Part shown: positions 24,701 to 37,057 of the stretch, one piece after another | Layout: each line of letters opens with the position of its first letter | How positions within the stretch are numbered: position 1 is the stretch's first letter | Source of the DNA: Scenedesmus sp. ARA3 | Taxonomy: Eukaryota; Chlorophyta; Chlorophyceae; Sphaeropleales; Scenedesmaceae | Direction: 5' to 3' | Length of the DNA: 64,000 nucleotides | Assembly (NCBI GenBank): GCA_004335835.1 | Contig: RWJK01001577.1 | Span: 70,909-134,908, forward strand | Made by a program: the position numbers and the translations under genes | The notes under the pieces: model-generated | What the model saw: the letters and a program-made list of their open reading frames with translations, nothing else | What the model was told of the DNA's origin: nothing | The model's database searches: none

Positions 24701-27700
24701 CAGGCAACTCAACCGCCTGTCCCATTGTTAACACCCAAGAATAAGCACAATCTGTATGCTGCTGCACCGCCCCTCCTTCATACGCTGGCACAGCACAGTC
24801 GCAGTGCCCCAACTGCCATACACCAAACTAACGCCCATCCGCTGCTGCCTGTGCTGCCGCTACCAACCTGATGTAGTCCATGGCTCTGCTGTGCTCCTGC
24901 TCGCTGCTCTGCAGCGCTGCCAGTGTGAAGTAACACCCTTCAAACACCTTCTGGCCCTCACTCGGCTGCTGCTCCTCTGCCCAATACTCCGGAACCCACA
25001 CCGCAGCCTGCTGCTGTTGCTGCTGCTGCGCCTCCTGCGCTGCACTGTTAGGGAAGCCGTGCCTGCTGCTAGCTGACCTGCTGAACACGCCACTGGTGAT
25101 ACCGCAGCCTGGAGGCGCACTAGGGAAGCCGGCATTGCTGTCCCCGCCACCACCCAGCAGCGCAGCTGATACTGTGCCAGACCCTGCAGCAGCAAGGCCG
25201 GCAGCAGCTGCTGCTGTGCCAGCCTGCTGCAGCACATTGTTAATGAGCAGCTTGCCAGTTGACGCGTCTGGTATGACTAGGCACTGCTGCTGCTGGCAGG
25301 CGTGCAGCCAGACTGGGCTGACCAGCTCCACTCGGCGCCTGCAGCCTTGCAGGAACTGCCACACCATCGCCAGGTCAGCATTGCTGGCCTTGGCTCCGAT
25401 CTGCAGCAACAGCAGCAGAAGAGTTGACGGAACGGTGAGTGCTGGCAGATGAATTGCTGGAGGCCCTGCAAGCTGGCATAGCAGATGTTCAGCTGAAACA
25501 GCAAACAGCCAAGCAATGACTCAGCACTTGCGACAACAGCAACAGCACCGTTGGAATCGCCCAGCGACAACTGCCACAGCAGCAACTGCCGGCGCGCCTG
25601 GACTTGTCGCGATTTGGCGCCAAGGCCTCTCACCATGATGTGGGTGGTAGTGTCACACAAGTCTGGGAAGCGCACTCCTGCAAACATGTGCAGTATGCCC
25701 TGCAGCTCCGGGGCTGCATCTGGTGGCACGCCACACCACCACAGCACCACTCGCTCCAAGAACATCGGCGCTGCATCAGCAGCATCCAGCTCTGCTGCAG
25801 CAGCTGCTACAGCAGCAAGCTGCTGCTCATCAAGCTGCAGCCGCTGCTGCTGCTGCTGTTGCTCCTGCTGCTGTGTGTTGCTGTGCTGCAAGCGGCTCGT
25901 GCGCTGCTGCTGACCCTGCGACGCTGCAGCACCAGCCGCTCCAACAGAGACCCTTGACCTGGTGCTGGCGCGCCTTGCACGCGGCGCTGCTGCTGCTGCT
26001 GCTGCTGTAGATGGGGCACCAGCTTGCTGAGGCGCTTCTGCAGTGGCAGGCTGATGCGTCTCATCCTGCTGCTGGTGGCAGCTGTCCGTGGTGTTTGCCT
26101 CGCTGACTGACACCTTTGTCAGCAGCGCATCGCCAGATAGAGGTACTGGGTTGGCCACAGGCCCGCGCGGAGCAGGCTGTGGTTCTGCTGCTGGCATTGG
26201 TAAAGCGTCACGCCTGCATCAGGACAGGATAGCATGCACAGCAGAAAGAGGCACAGTGCTGTGTGGCAGTTGTTGCAGGACATATGTAACCTAGCATGAG
26301 GGAACATGGGATAGCATGTGCTGATTGTGCCACAGTGTCTGACTGGAAGCTGCCCTTGAGCGACTACCTGCAGCAGAAGCACTTCCATTGCATGCAAGCA
26401 CCCTTACTGCTGGGCTAAATAGCCGACCACAATCCACGAGTCACGTGCTGGGCCATTTAGCAACACTTACGTCAGCAGGTGCGCCTCCTCTGCTGCTGCG
26501 TAGCCCAGCTGCAAGCTCTCCTCCAGCCATGACAGCCGCACCAGCCTGCAGGTGCCCCAGTCGCGCGCAGCCCTGCACAGCAGCAGTGCCAGAAAACGCG
26601 GGTGGTGTGGTGTGGGTATCACATGTGTTGAACATGTGCTCTGCAGCTGCACAGCAGCCCTACTCTGGCTGTTTGCAGTTGTCATAGGTGTTTGCTTGAA
26701 GGACCACTGCAGCGCAGCAGTTACGTACAGCTCAGAGCTGCTTCCGGTGCTGCTGTTGGCGTGCCGCTGCCCACGTGCCCGGCCCTGCTGTGTGTGCATA
26801 TCCTCAAGCCTGGCATGCAGTGGGTGGCGCTAGCACCCCTGCTGTGCAAGCTGATGCAACACGCCAGCATGCTGCAGCTGCTGCCTTACTTGTATTTTGC
26901 TCCTACTGCTGTCTTGCAAAGGAGGTGCGTGCAGCGGTCCTTGTGCAGCTCTGCTGAGAAGGCAGCCCCTGCAGCCTCTGCCTGCTGCTGGATGGCTGCG
27001 CGCTCGGTGGATGAGAAGTTGGTGATGCACACGTGTGCGCCTGCCAGTGGCTGCATGGCAAAGCTCTGGAAGGGCACCTGCAGGATGGCGAGTGGTGACA
27101 GTGAGGATGATGAGTCACTGTAGCAGCAGGGCCCCTGGGAGCAGCTGAAGGTGCTGGCGGAGTCTTTCGATGAACGCTCACCCACTAACACACACATGGG
27201 ACAAGCAGGGCAACAGCACAGAGCTGCTGCAAGCTGTATACACCAGTTGCTGGCAGGACAGCCATCTGTGTGTGCATATTGCAACATGGTTGCTGACCTG
27301 GCAACACCATAACAGCACCATGCGTGCTGACAGAGCAGGTGATACTCTGGCAGGACTTCCTGCATGCCTTCCTGCAGTCTGACTGCTGCTGCTGGCATTG
27401 CCGGCTGTTCTGATACCGCACCTGCTTGTGACGCTGCATGCATGCCTCCACCCAGTCTTTGGTGACCACTGGCACATTGTGCAGCAACTTCCTGGCTTCC
27501 TGCAAGACACAGTAGTTGTCAGGGTTTTGTACTTGTCCAGAAGGTAGTTCTAGTGAGGCTGAGATACTGTCGAGGGTGTTAGCCAAGCCCAGCAGCGCAC
27601 CCTGTATGTGGAGTCCCAGCTGCACCCGCAGACGATGATGTGGGGCTGCCAGCGCTGTGATGCCTTGTTGCTAACAGCACCACCGCCTTCCTCAATTACT

Positions 27701-27852
27701 TTGCGCAGCTGCTGTACTACATCTGCCTTGTAGCCACAGATAAGGACGTTGGTGCTGTCAAAGCAGGAGTACACAGGGCTGTTGCCAGCAGCAGTGGTTG
27801 CCCCACTGCCATGGGAACCCCTGCCCGCTGGTTGTCCTTTTGATCCGGTCAT
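21789..27852 (-). CDS. Multi-BRCT protein, TOPBP1/MEI1-like
   Basis: Exons in transcription order: 27852-27601, 27499-27422, 27077-26890, 26572-26471, 26213-25634, 25400-24868, 24670-24484, 24165-23656, 23542-23528, 23473-22325 and 21926-21789; about 1243 residues, all in phase. I see five BRCT units by their core patterns: VVTKDWVEACM (about 95-107), CITNFSSTERAAI then WGTCRLVRLSWLEESL (about 120-200), VVLWWCGV with VSPVWLHACQQQ (about 330-450), VFEGCYF with QVTLKWLDVCV (about 550-640), and FAGVRVFVTGY with MVTAEWLIECA (about 650-760). After them come about 380 residues of disordered Ala/Gln/Gly sequence, and a conserved-looking basic tail, GYDVVDHPDLLLVAAASKRR. In plants and animals TOPBP1 acts in replication initiation, ATR checkpoint signalling and meiosis. 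The 15-nt exon at 23542-23528 could instead be part of a longer exon, since the 54-nt intron after it is also open. Confidence 0.85.
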
Positions 27853-28250
27853 TGATTGTGACAGTGCTTACACGAGTCGGAAGTAATGGCTACAGGCTTG
27901 GCCATTGCAATCTCGGGCTTGGCCACAGGTGCTCCTTTCCAACTTGTGCGTTCTTTCAATCTTACGTAACACGAGGCAGCGATTTGCTTTCCGAGGTATT
28001 GAAAACCGCAATGAACAATGCAAACATGTTCCTGCTTGCCACTGATCGGCAGCGGACTGGGCGCTGTCACAAATTTCAAACAGGGATGACACATCAACTC
28101 AACTGTTCCAGGCAACTACGGCCACTGAGTCCCCCCAACGGAGCAACGCACACATAGCAAGTATCCCTCTTGAAGATTCACCCTGAGGCTGGCATTGAGC
28201 CTCAAACCAGCCATCACCACCTTGCGAGGCTCTGCGCACTGAAGCCTCAA
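27853..28250 (-). other. Short spacer between two tandem minus-strand genes
   Basis: Holds the F-box gene 3' UTR and the TOPBP1-like promoter. A reverse-strand TGTAA (plus TTACA, 27868-27872) lies 380 bases past the F-box stop and only 16 bases before the TOPBP1-like ATG, so the two transcripts may nearly abut. Confidence 0.4.
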
Positions 28251-28340
28251 CTACCCCTGTGGAAACTCCACCCTCAGACTGGCATTGAGCCAAAACCAGC
28301 CATCGCCACCTTGCGAGGCTCTACGCACTGAAGCCTCAGG
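28172..28340. repeat. 90-bp tandem duplication across the stop codon of the F-box gene
   Basis: The segment at about 28262-28340 codes for the last residues before the stop. It is repeated at about 28172-28250 in the 3' flank with roughly 85% identity (shared cores GGCATTGAGCC and CACCTTGCGAGGCTCT). The stop codon (28251-28253) lies between the copies. Confidence 0.9.
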
Positions 28341-30251
28341 TGCCATCCACGCCTCAAAGTGCTGCCCATGTGACAGGTGGTTGTCAGGCCAACCCGCCAG
28401 CAGCAGCTGCCGCGCAACCTGCATGCTGCCCTGCACACCTCCCCGCAGCCCAGAGACAAAGCCCGGCTCAAACCAGCAGCTCTGCAGGTGCTGCCACTGC
28501 CGCTTCCACTGTGCCGCACACGCCTCCTCGCGTGCTATGTACAATGGCCGTTGCTGCTCCTCGTGCTGCAGTAGCTTCTCGTACGTTCTCAGCTTGAAAT
28601 CATAGGGCTGGTCTAAGTCTTGGATGGTGCCGTCATCATACAGGATCTTGTACTTGACATCCTCATCAGTGTCAGTGGCCGGCAGATCCTGCAGCAGCAA
28701 AGCGCACAATTCAACTGTTACTGACTAATTAGTAGCACACAGCTGCGCACTCCGCTGCAGGCAGCCACCTGGACCAAGTAAGGGTAGCTGGGGTGGTCAC
28801 AGCTTTGTGCTCAGTGCAGGTGAAGGACGTACATGCTTTGCAGACTTTTCATCTCATCAGATGTGTTCAGGCCCTACCTGCAGCTCTGGACCCTGCAGCT
28901 GAATCAGCGCTTGGTTGGGCTCAGGTGGTGCAAAAAGTTCCTTCACTTACTAGTGCTAAAGATGTACCAGCTCTAAACAGACTGCACACGCCCCTGTACA
29001 TGAGACACGGGCCAACATGGCAAAGCTGGCCACCTTCACCGTCATGGTTCAGACATGGGTTCAGCACAGTAACATGGGCCAAACCCGCATCACGCAACAC
29101 AGGAGCAGTACATGACCGAGACACGCACCCGCCAATCCTTTGGCAATTCTTCGAATATCTCAGAGAGCTTTGAAAGCTCTGACTGCGGGGCCGCCGGTGG
29201 TAGCACCGCGGCTTGCCTCCTCGGCGTGCCGTTGGGCACAGCCTGCCAGGACAAGATAGTGCCCAGATAGCCGTTGTCAGCGCACTCCCAGGAATGCAGG
29301 GTGTCGCCCACGCGGTGGATCACTGATGGGTGCTGGCTGTGCAGCCGCGCTTGCTGCTGGCGCTGCTGCTGCTGGCGCTCCTTGGCCTCAACTTCTCCCT
29401 GAATGGCTGCTTCAATCTGCACAACCAACACAAGCGGCACAACCGCAGCGTCGGCCGTATTTGTGAAAGGCCAGCATATCAACAAAAAAAGGTGCTAGCG
29501 TAGTAACTGTGGGCAGGCAATGAGAGGGTTGCAGCCTGGCAATGGCATGTACTGCTACAGAACTATGTACCTCACTAGCCGGTTCTGCAGCTGACCTGCT
29601 GTCACCAAACAACCAGCTGCAAGCCCTGACTTTCAAACTTGATCAAGAGTTGAAGCTGTGGCGCTGGACACAGCTGCTCACCTTGACCCTCCAGCCCATG
29701 AGAGCTGGCGGCAGCACGTCTGCCATCTTGCGCATCAGCAGCACGCCACCAGGCGGGCCAACAGCACTGTGCCCCAGGCCAATCAGCTGGCTCAGCTGCA
29801 CGCCCATGTCAAACGCGTCGCGCGCAGGGATGCTGCTGCCGAAGGCAGCCGCCAGCTGCAGCGACAGCAGCGCCACAGAGATAGATCGCAGCTGCAGCGT
29901 GTGCAGCGGAGGCTTCTGCATGTCCACCCGGCCTGCGGCAGCAGAAGCAAAACATGTTGCTCAACTGCCAGTGGCGCGGCCCACCAACAGCGCTCAGCAT
30001 ACACTGCATTTGCAGGGCACATCTTGATCCTGCTGCCTGGGTCCTGAGCACGCATGGCTGACAGACTATTTGAAGGAGCAAAACTGAAGCAGCATAACTG
30101 AGAAAAGCATACTCACCAACGTGCGCGGCGTAGCCCATGCGTACAGAGTTGACAAGGTTGAGCGTCATGCGGCGCAGCGTGGCGGCCGCGTCCATCGGCT
30201 GCAGCAGCTGCTGCAGCGCGTCCACAGGGAAGTTGTGGCGCAGCGCCAGCA

Positions 30252-30291
<40 letters not shown>

Positions 30292-32481
30292 GGCGGCAGC
30301 AGTGGCGCAGTAGCAGCAGCAGGCGCGCCAGCATGACCGTCATGAAACCCTGACTGCAGGCAAGAGGTGCTCAGCAGTGGTAGTCAGGTTGCAGAGACGG
30401 TGGCTGTAGTGCCTGCGGGGCAGGTGACCGCGTGGCCACCAATTAACCGCACCTGGCTCCTGCCCAGCACATTTGATCAAGCCATACACCACTGCTGCAG
30501 CTCATACGCGCTGCAATGCATATGCAGGATTCCGTGCCTGTCAAAACAACCGCGCACCTCAAGTCATCCTCGCTCAGCTCCGTGCCGACATCGAACACGT
30601 CAATGTACATCCAGCTGCCATCCACCTCTCCATATTCGACCCCAGCATTACCACCAGCGCTGCCGCCACGCACTGCATCTGCCTGCTGCTGCTCATTCGC
30701 GCTGCCACTGTTTGCTGCTGCTGCATCCCCTGCAGCGTGACTAGGGTTTACGCCAGCGCTACTTGAACCCTGTGAGCCCCGTGCTTTGATCAAAGCCCTG
30801 TTGATGACATGGCCAGGCATGCCGACAAGCTGCACTGTGAGGCCTGCTGCCGCTCCCACAGCAGCATGCAGCAGCGCCAGTGTGATGGGCAGACCAGTGC
30901 GTGAGGCCAGCACTGAATCCAGGCAGCTGTTGCTGGTTGTGTAGTAAGAAGATGAGTTGCCCTGCAAGTGCACATGCACGATGATGGATGTGACGGCATG
31001 AAACTTCAGCCTTCCGCGCAGCAGCAGAGTAGTCATGTCTGAAGAGATGCAGACATGCGCACTGGCATGAAAACCATCACTGCCCACCATGCCTGTCAGA
31101 GAGCAAGCAGCAAGCACAACTCTCAAATCTATGCAAGCACTGCACCACCAATGCAAGCACTGCACCATCAGATGCCAACAAAGGCCAGGCTGCCATGGGC
31201 TCACCTGCAGGCCCATGCCTCCGCTGCTGCCCTGCGGCACTGCCAGCTTTGACAGGTCAGGCCCATCAAGCTCCTCATTGCGGCGCCACCAACGGAAGCG
31301 CAGGCCATCATCAGCGCCATCATCATGATAGGCAGCAGGACGGGGATCAAACGCTCTGAGGGCAGCAGCCCTAGCTGCCGCTGCGGCAGCAGCTACACTG
31401 CTGCCAGCAGCAGCAGCAGCAGGAGCGGCGGCTGGCCCGGGCGTGCTGCTGCTGGCTGCAGCAGTTGCTGCCTCTGGTGCGTTGCTGGCCGGCGCTGGTG
31501 CGGGTGGCCCAAACATGAGCTTGTTGAGCATGTCCACAGCCTGCAGGACAGAGGCAGCAATGCCAGGCAATTTTCAATTCCTATGCAAGCCCCCTGATGC
31601 CAGGTGCAGCCAATAGCTGCGCCGTGTGCAACTGTGGCATGGCAGGCGCAGGTTTCATAGTTAACTGCCACTGCTGATTGCAGATGAATATCATATGCAC
31701 TGCAGTTCTACATGGGCTTGCACACGTTTCAAAATGCAGGTGCATTCAGCAGCAGCCGGTTCGCTGCTACTCCAGCTGACGATTCCACACCCTTCCATCA
31801 CAAGGGTGCTGCTGCGCACCTGCCTGCTGCCCGGCAGCACGTGTGCCTGCTGCATCCTGCGAGCCAGCTCCTGGCCCAGCTGTGCCACCAGCCGCTTCAC
31901 CACGCCAACATCACTCAACGGGTGCAGCGCTTGCGCCTGCAGGAAACACCGCAGTGACAACAGCCGCGAGCCGCAAGCAGCAACAGCTGCAAGTTGATGC
32001 TTGCAGGACAATTTGCAGGGGGCGCAGTGTGAACAGGTCCGGGCTGAAGCCCGAACCTAGTAATGCGGCTGTGGCTGCAGCAGTGGACAGCTGATGATTG
32101 ACCGGATCAGTCGCAACAGCCTGCAGTGGGTGTTGCACAGTGCAGTGTGGTGCTTGTGTGCCGTACGACATGCTGGTTGGCAGTGGTGGCTTTAGCTCTG
32201 TGGCGGCTGCGCGACCTTGCACAGACAACGGAGTGGTACTGCGCACTGAATGTGGCTACAGATCGCACCATGCGGAAATGTTCCTGCTGCGATGCGCATG
32301 CAATGCACGCCCTCACCAGCAGCAGTGCGCCCTCCAGTGAAGCCTCCACCTCAATCTTGCTAGAGGCACCAGCAGTTGCCTGGCCCTCACTGCTGCTGCC
32401 CCCGCCACTGCCGCCAGCCTCTGCAGTGCCACCCGCTGCTGACACAGGGCCTGCCTCATCCGCTGCTGTCCCCACTGCTGG

Positions 32482-32576
<95 letters not shown>

Positions 32577-33274
32577 GTGATGAGCTGCCAGGGCCCGCAT
32601 TCGCCAGGCAGCTCTGCAGCAGCTGGCGCAGCCGCACTGCACTCAGCTCGCCCACCACGTAGTGCAGCGCCACATGCGCATGGAAGGTGACCCCCAGGAA
32701 CATGCTGCTTGCGCAGCTGCTGTGCGCTGCAGCTGCCAGCACATCAATTGCGTCAGCACCCATGTCCATCAGCGCAGCGAATGCCGCCTCTTGCTTGACT
32801 GGCCAGACTGCGTCCTGCAGCAACTGGAACACGGCTGCATCCCGCTGCATACAGGCATGCCAGGCAGCTGATAGGTGAGAATAAGGACCGCCAAATATAG
32901 GCAGGGCGTGCACCACGATGCTGTTGCCGCTGCCGCTGCTGCTGCCAATGTTGTTCTAATGTGCGTTGAGGCGGGCAAGGCTTTTTGAGATGCTACGTAC
33001 AGCCACGGATAGCATAGCAACACCAGGCAAGGGAGGGTTTAAAGCTGTAAGTGATGCCGCCGCCGGCACATTCAGCACGCCATCCGAGGCTACTGCAGCT
33101 ACTGTGGCAACCCACGTACACACACCTCGTGCCTCTGACGGTACAGATCCTTCCACCCCCGTGGTCCTATGAGGCTGCTGCTGCTGCTGCTGCCACTGCC
33201 GGGAGGCAGGTGGTTGTTGCCATGCATCCATCGTGCTTTGACCCTGCTTTCCCATACACGCTCAGAGCACCTGG

Positions 33275-33365
<91 letters not shown>

Positions 33366-33730
33366 TGAGTAGCAGCAGAGGCAGCAGGCTCGCTGAACAT
33401 GCATTGCACATAAAAATGCCTACACGTGCATATTGCTGACATTGGCGTGCGAGTAGGTCTAAGGATCACAGGTGCTCGGGCCCAGGCAGGTGAGGGCAGA
33501 GAGCTGATCAGCTGATTACTAGCACGTCATCAAGGCACTTGCCTCAGCCATTGCGTGCATGTGCACGACGCAGCCACCAGATCGCGCAGCGGCAGCGTGC
33601 TGTACAGAACATGGATGAAATCTGCAGGCAGGTCTTCGAAGGAACGCTGTAGCTCCTCTCGATCGCCTTGCTCGCTGCCCAGTTGCGTCATGCCGTCCTG
33701 TGATTCCTCTCTCCGGGCTGAATAGTGCAT
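28251..33730 (-). CDS. F-box protein with SirB1-like transglutaminase fold and YccV-like domain (FBXO21 type)
   Basis: Exons in transcription order: 33730-33539, 32844-32317, 31936-31820, 31540-31205, 30961-30558, 30253-30117, 29932-29682, 29416-29125, 28809-28769 and 28688-28251 (about 911 residues). Residues about 34-64 form an F-box (FEDLPADFIHVLYSTLPLRD, then SCTCTQWL). The middle carries the transglutaminase-like SirB1 core (SCLDSVLASRTGLPITLALL, LVGMPGHV, WMYIDVFDVG). The C-terminal part has a YccV/HspQ-like domain (HRVGDTLHSWECADNGYLGT, SYPYLVQ, VKYKILYDDG). This order matches FBXO21, a substrate receptor of SCF ubiquitin ligases. Exon 2 carries a run of about 31 alanines. The exon 1-2 and exon 8-9 junctions are the least certain. 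The ATG at 33730 is the first in frame; the codon 12 bases upstream is TTG. Confidence 0.85.
30258..30290. repeat. CAG repeat at the exon 6 acceptor of the F-box gene
   Basis: About ten CAG units on the plus strand read as CTG on the coding strand and end in the CCAG acceptor just before exon 6 (30253). Confidence 0.85.
32482..32574. repeat. Coding (GCA/CTG)31 repeat giving a long polyalanine run
   Basis: The plus strand reads an uninterrupted CTG run of about 93 bases. On the minus coding strand it is GCA in exon 2 of the F-box gene, giving about 31 consecutive alanines. The lack of synonymous codon changes points to recent repeat expansion. Confidence 0.95.
33276..33362. repeat. (CAG)29 repeat in intron 1 of the F-box gene
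   Basis: Pure run of about 87 bases, inside the first intron of the F-box gene model, well away from either splice site. Confidence 0.95.
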
Positions 33731-34527
33731 GGGAGATGCCAATCATATGGTGTTTCGTGAGTACAGGCTGGTGTGAAGGCTGCAGTGCTCAGGAGCGACA
33801 TTGATAATCATCACTGACATGAAACCCTAAAACAGGATAGGTTAACGCGAACCGGCTTCCCGAAGTGGCAGGGACCTTCAGCTTGCAAGTCGATCGCGTA
33901 TTCGCAGCTTTTTGCAGCCGAGCAAGGACTAGCGCTGCTGCTGATGCAGCTGCACCACTAGCAGTTCAAATCACTGCAGCAAACCGCATTGCAGTTCCAG
34001 AGTTTTAAACAATCATAGCCAGCACGACGGGCACAATGTCAAGTATAAGGAGGTTGCAGCATTTATTGTAAAGATTTCCAAAACACACAATAGGGGAAAA
34101 ACTGCAGGCCAGCATCGATCCATGTTACACAGGTCACGTGACAGCTGCTTGTCAGCCAATGCTGCCATCTGCAGCTGCACCCAACATGGTTGTTCAGCCA
34201 GTTCAGGCACACGCTGCCCGCATGTATACAGAAGCTCTACAAAACAGAAAAAGCAAAAAAAGCTGCCTCTACTAGCATGCAGCTTTGTTGAGAACGGGAG
34301 CATGCTGCCTTGCTACACTGCGATTGGCCTGCAACAAAAAAAGCACTGCACACATGCTTGTGCTGTACAGCACTGCAGCGCATTGCTGCACGGATCAACG
34401 GCAGCAAGCAGTACTGAGCATGTTTCATGGCCACGACGGCTGCCATCAGCAGCAGCACACCTCCTCCTCAGTCACCCCCAACCTATCTCTTGCTGTTCCA
34501 CTCCTGCAGCTGCAACACCCGCACAGC
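33731..34527. other. Intergenic region
   Basis: 5' flank of the F-box gene and probable 3' UTR of the SR gene. A reverse-strand TGTAA (plus TTACA, 34125-34129) lies about 400 bases past the SR stop. No gene seen. Confidence 0.4.
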
Positions 34528-37057
34528 TCATGGCGACCTCCCCCTGTCAGGCGATGGCGAGCGCCGCCTGTAGCCGCCTGGCGACCTGCTGCCACCCCTG
34601 CCGCCGCGCGTGTAGTCTGGCGAACGAGACCGCCTGCGCACAGGGCTGGGAGAGCGGCGGCGAGGCGAGCCGCGGCCGTAGCCGCGCCCCGGAGGCGAGA
34701 CGCCGCGGCGTGGTGAGGGTGAGCGGCGGCGGCCGCCAGGTGAGCGGGAGCGGTCCCTGTGAGCAGCAGGCAGGAGCACAGAGGCAGCATGTTAGCGAAG
34801 AGGAGAGAGAGTCGAGACCGCATCCGTTCGCAGTAAGACTTAGCAGCAGACCGAGTAAAATCAGGTGTGCAAGACGACACAGGAACATGGTGCACAAGAA
34901 CCACGAAAAGCAAAGCATGCAACTGTGCTTTCTGGAGGTGGGATGCACCCCACACAGCATGGCATTGCTGCTTAACAGCAGCCGCAACAGCCCGTACCTG
35001 CCGCCGCCCCGCTCGCGCGAGCTCTCCACAAACTCCACGGTGATGGTGCGCCCGCCCATCAGCCCGCCGTGGGAGCGCTTCTGCGCCTCGATGGCATCGT
35101 CCACCTCCTTGTACTCCACAAACGCGTAGTTGCGCTTGATCTCCACGCGCGCCAGTGGGCCATACCTGCGCAGCAGCACAGGCAGAGCATTAGCAACATT
35201 GAGCATCAACAACAACAGTCAAACACAGCATTGCTCACCCTTCTCCACCAGCGCGCGATTGAGACTAGGAAAGTGAGAGCAGGCAGTTCAGCTGGCATTT
35301 AAGGAATGCATCAACTAAATTCTCCAGCACTACCAGCCAGGGGCATCGGACTGATGCCAGCCGCCTCACTTATCAAAGTAGCGCTCGATGTCGGACTCGC
35401 GCGTGTTGCGCACGTCAAAGTTGACCACGAACAGCGTGGTGGTGGGCGCCTGGTTCTTGCCCGTGACCTCCATCTTCTGCTGGCCCAGGCAGGGCATGCG
35501 TGCGATTGCAGCAGTAAACATTGTTGCGTCAGCAGCGGCACACCCTGACAGCGACTCAAACTGCTCTGAGTGCAATGCATGTGTTACATCACCGTAGAAT
35601 AAGTAGGCAAACCCAGCGGCACAGGCATTGTACTGCAAAGGCAGCTACTGCTGGAAAGTCTACGCAAACTATCTAGGAGCTAACAACATAACAGACAGTT
35701 TGCGGGTCGGGCCCCTGACCTTGGCCCACTCCACGCGAAGCAGCCTGCGCTTGTAGCCAAACTCCGTCCTGCACAGTGCAACAAGAACATTGCATTGATA
35801 TCTGAGTGCAAATCAACGTATCAAATTGCCATACAACGAGTCTGCTGCAACAAGGGCATCAGACACCGCTTGGTTAGCACCCATCTATGCGCTTGCTATC
35901 ACTGCGGCTTGGTACAACCAGCGTCTGCAGCTGTTCTACTGTGGCTCACCTGTCGAGTGCCCGGATTGCATCATTGCCGTCCCTCTCATCCTCCATGTAA
36001 ACAAAAGCAAATCCTGCAAGCGGCAGATGTACAAAGACCAATCAGCGGCTGCTGCTTCAACGAGGCGGCACATGAGCCAAATTCAAGCAGCATATGAGGC
36101 CCTACCATCCACCCTGAGCACTTAGGAATCTGGCTTTAGGAGTACAACAAAAGCTTCCATTGTTATAAGTTTGCAGGAGCGTGTCCTGCTAATGGTTTGA
36201 CAACAGGCTTCTTCAGCAGCTACTTGGTGCACACCACAAGGCACAGAACATGACACTGCATGCGCAGTCGTACCTCTGTGTGCATGATTGAGAGGCAGAT
36301 TTGGTGACTAAGCGCACGCAGGCATGTTGACAACAGTTGTGCAGTGGCCAGGTTGAGCAGCGTTGCACAGTCGCGCAGCGTTGCACAGGGTGAGCAGCCA
36401 GGGTATTCGAGCCGATGGCAGATGCACTTTGGGTTGCCAGGCAGGTTGGCAGATGTGTAGTGCACAGATGGCGCTGCTGGCAGACGATTACATCGGCGAT
36501 GTCCCGACTGCTGGTGTGCGAGCGTACAGCAGACGCTGTTGTGCAGGGCAGGGAGACGTGATGCCCGCTGTGCAGGAACGGATGCGTAGTCTGGTGCCTA
36601 AGTGTGTAGCAGTTGAGCTGGTTGACAGCAGACCGGTTGGCTGTTGATGGTGCACATCATCACCATGATGTCTGCTGCTGCTGATGTGCAGCAGCTGCCG
36701 CTGTAATGCCCAGAGCTGCAGGCTGTACAGCAGCAAGCATGTCCTGTTGCCGTTGATGAGCCCCAGAACTACTGGTAGGACCCCGGACGCAGCAGTAGAG
36801 CGTTGATCCCTTCAGACAGCCGCTGCTGCTCACCGGTTTTCATATCAATACGCTGCACCCTGCCGAACTTCTCAAACATGCGCAGGATGGAGCTCTCGGA
36901 TGCATCATACTCAAAGTTGCCGCAGAACACCTAAGCAAAGGGCACAGAGGAGGCGAGTCAGCAACACCATCCCTCCGTCGAACTTCGCTCGCTTTTGCTA
37001 CCAGCTGAGATAGGCGATTGATCAGCTCACCGGGCGTTCAGGACGCCGATCTCCCAT
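34528..37057 (-). CDS. Plant-type SR splicing factor, RS31/RS40 subfamily
   Basis: Exons in transcription order: 37057-37031, 36930-36834, 36013-35950, 35768-35720, 35479-35370, 35165-34998 and 34756-34528; about 247 residues, all in phase. RRM1 has RNP2 VFCGNF and RNP1 GFAFVYMED. It continues RTEFGYKRRLLRVEWAK, the signature of the RS subfamily. RRM2 has LFVVNFD and RNYAFVEY. The C-terminus is an RS domain with many RSPSP and RSRSP units, ending DRGRSP. RS-subfamily proteins lack the SWQDLKD RRM2 motif of SRSF1, and none is seen. The protein binds pre-mRNA exonic enhancers in nuclear speckles and promotes spliceosome assembly. Intron 2 is long (about 820 bases), as in plant homologues, where it is alternatively spliced. 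A tandem CAGCAG acceptor precedes exon 5. Confidence 0.94.
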
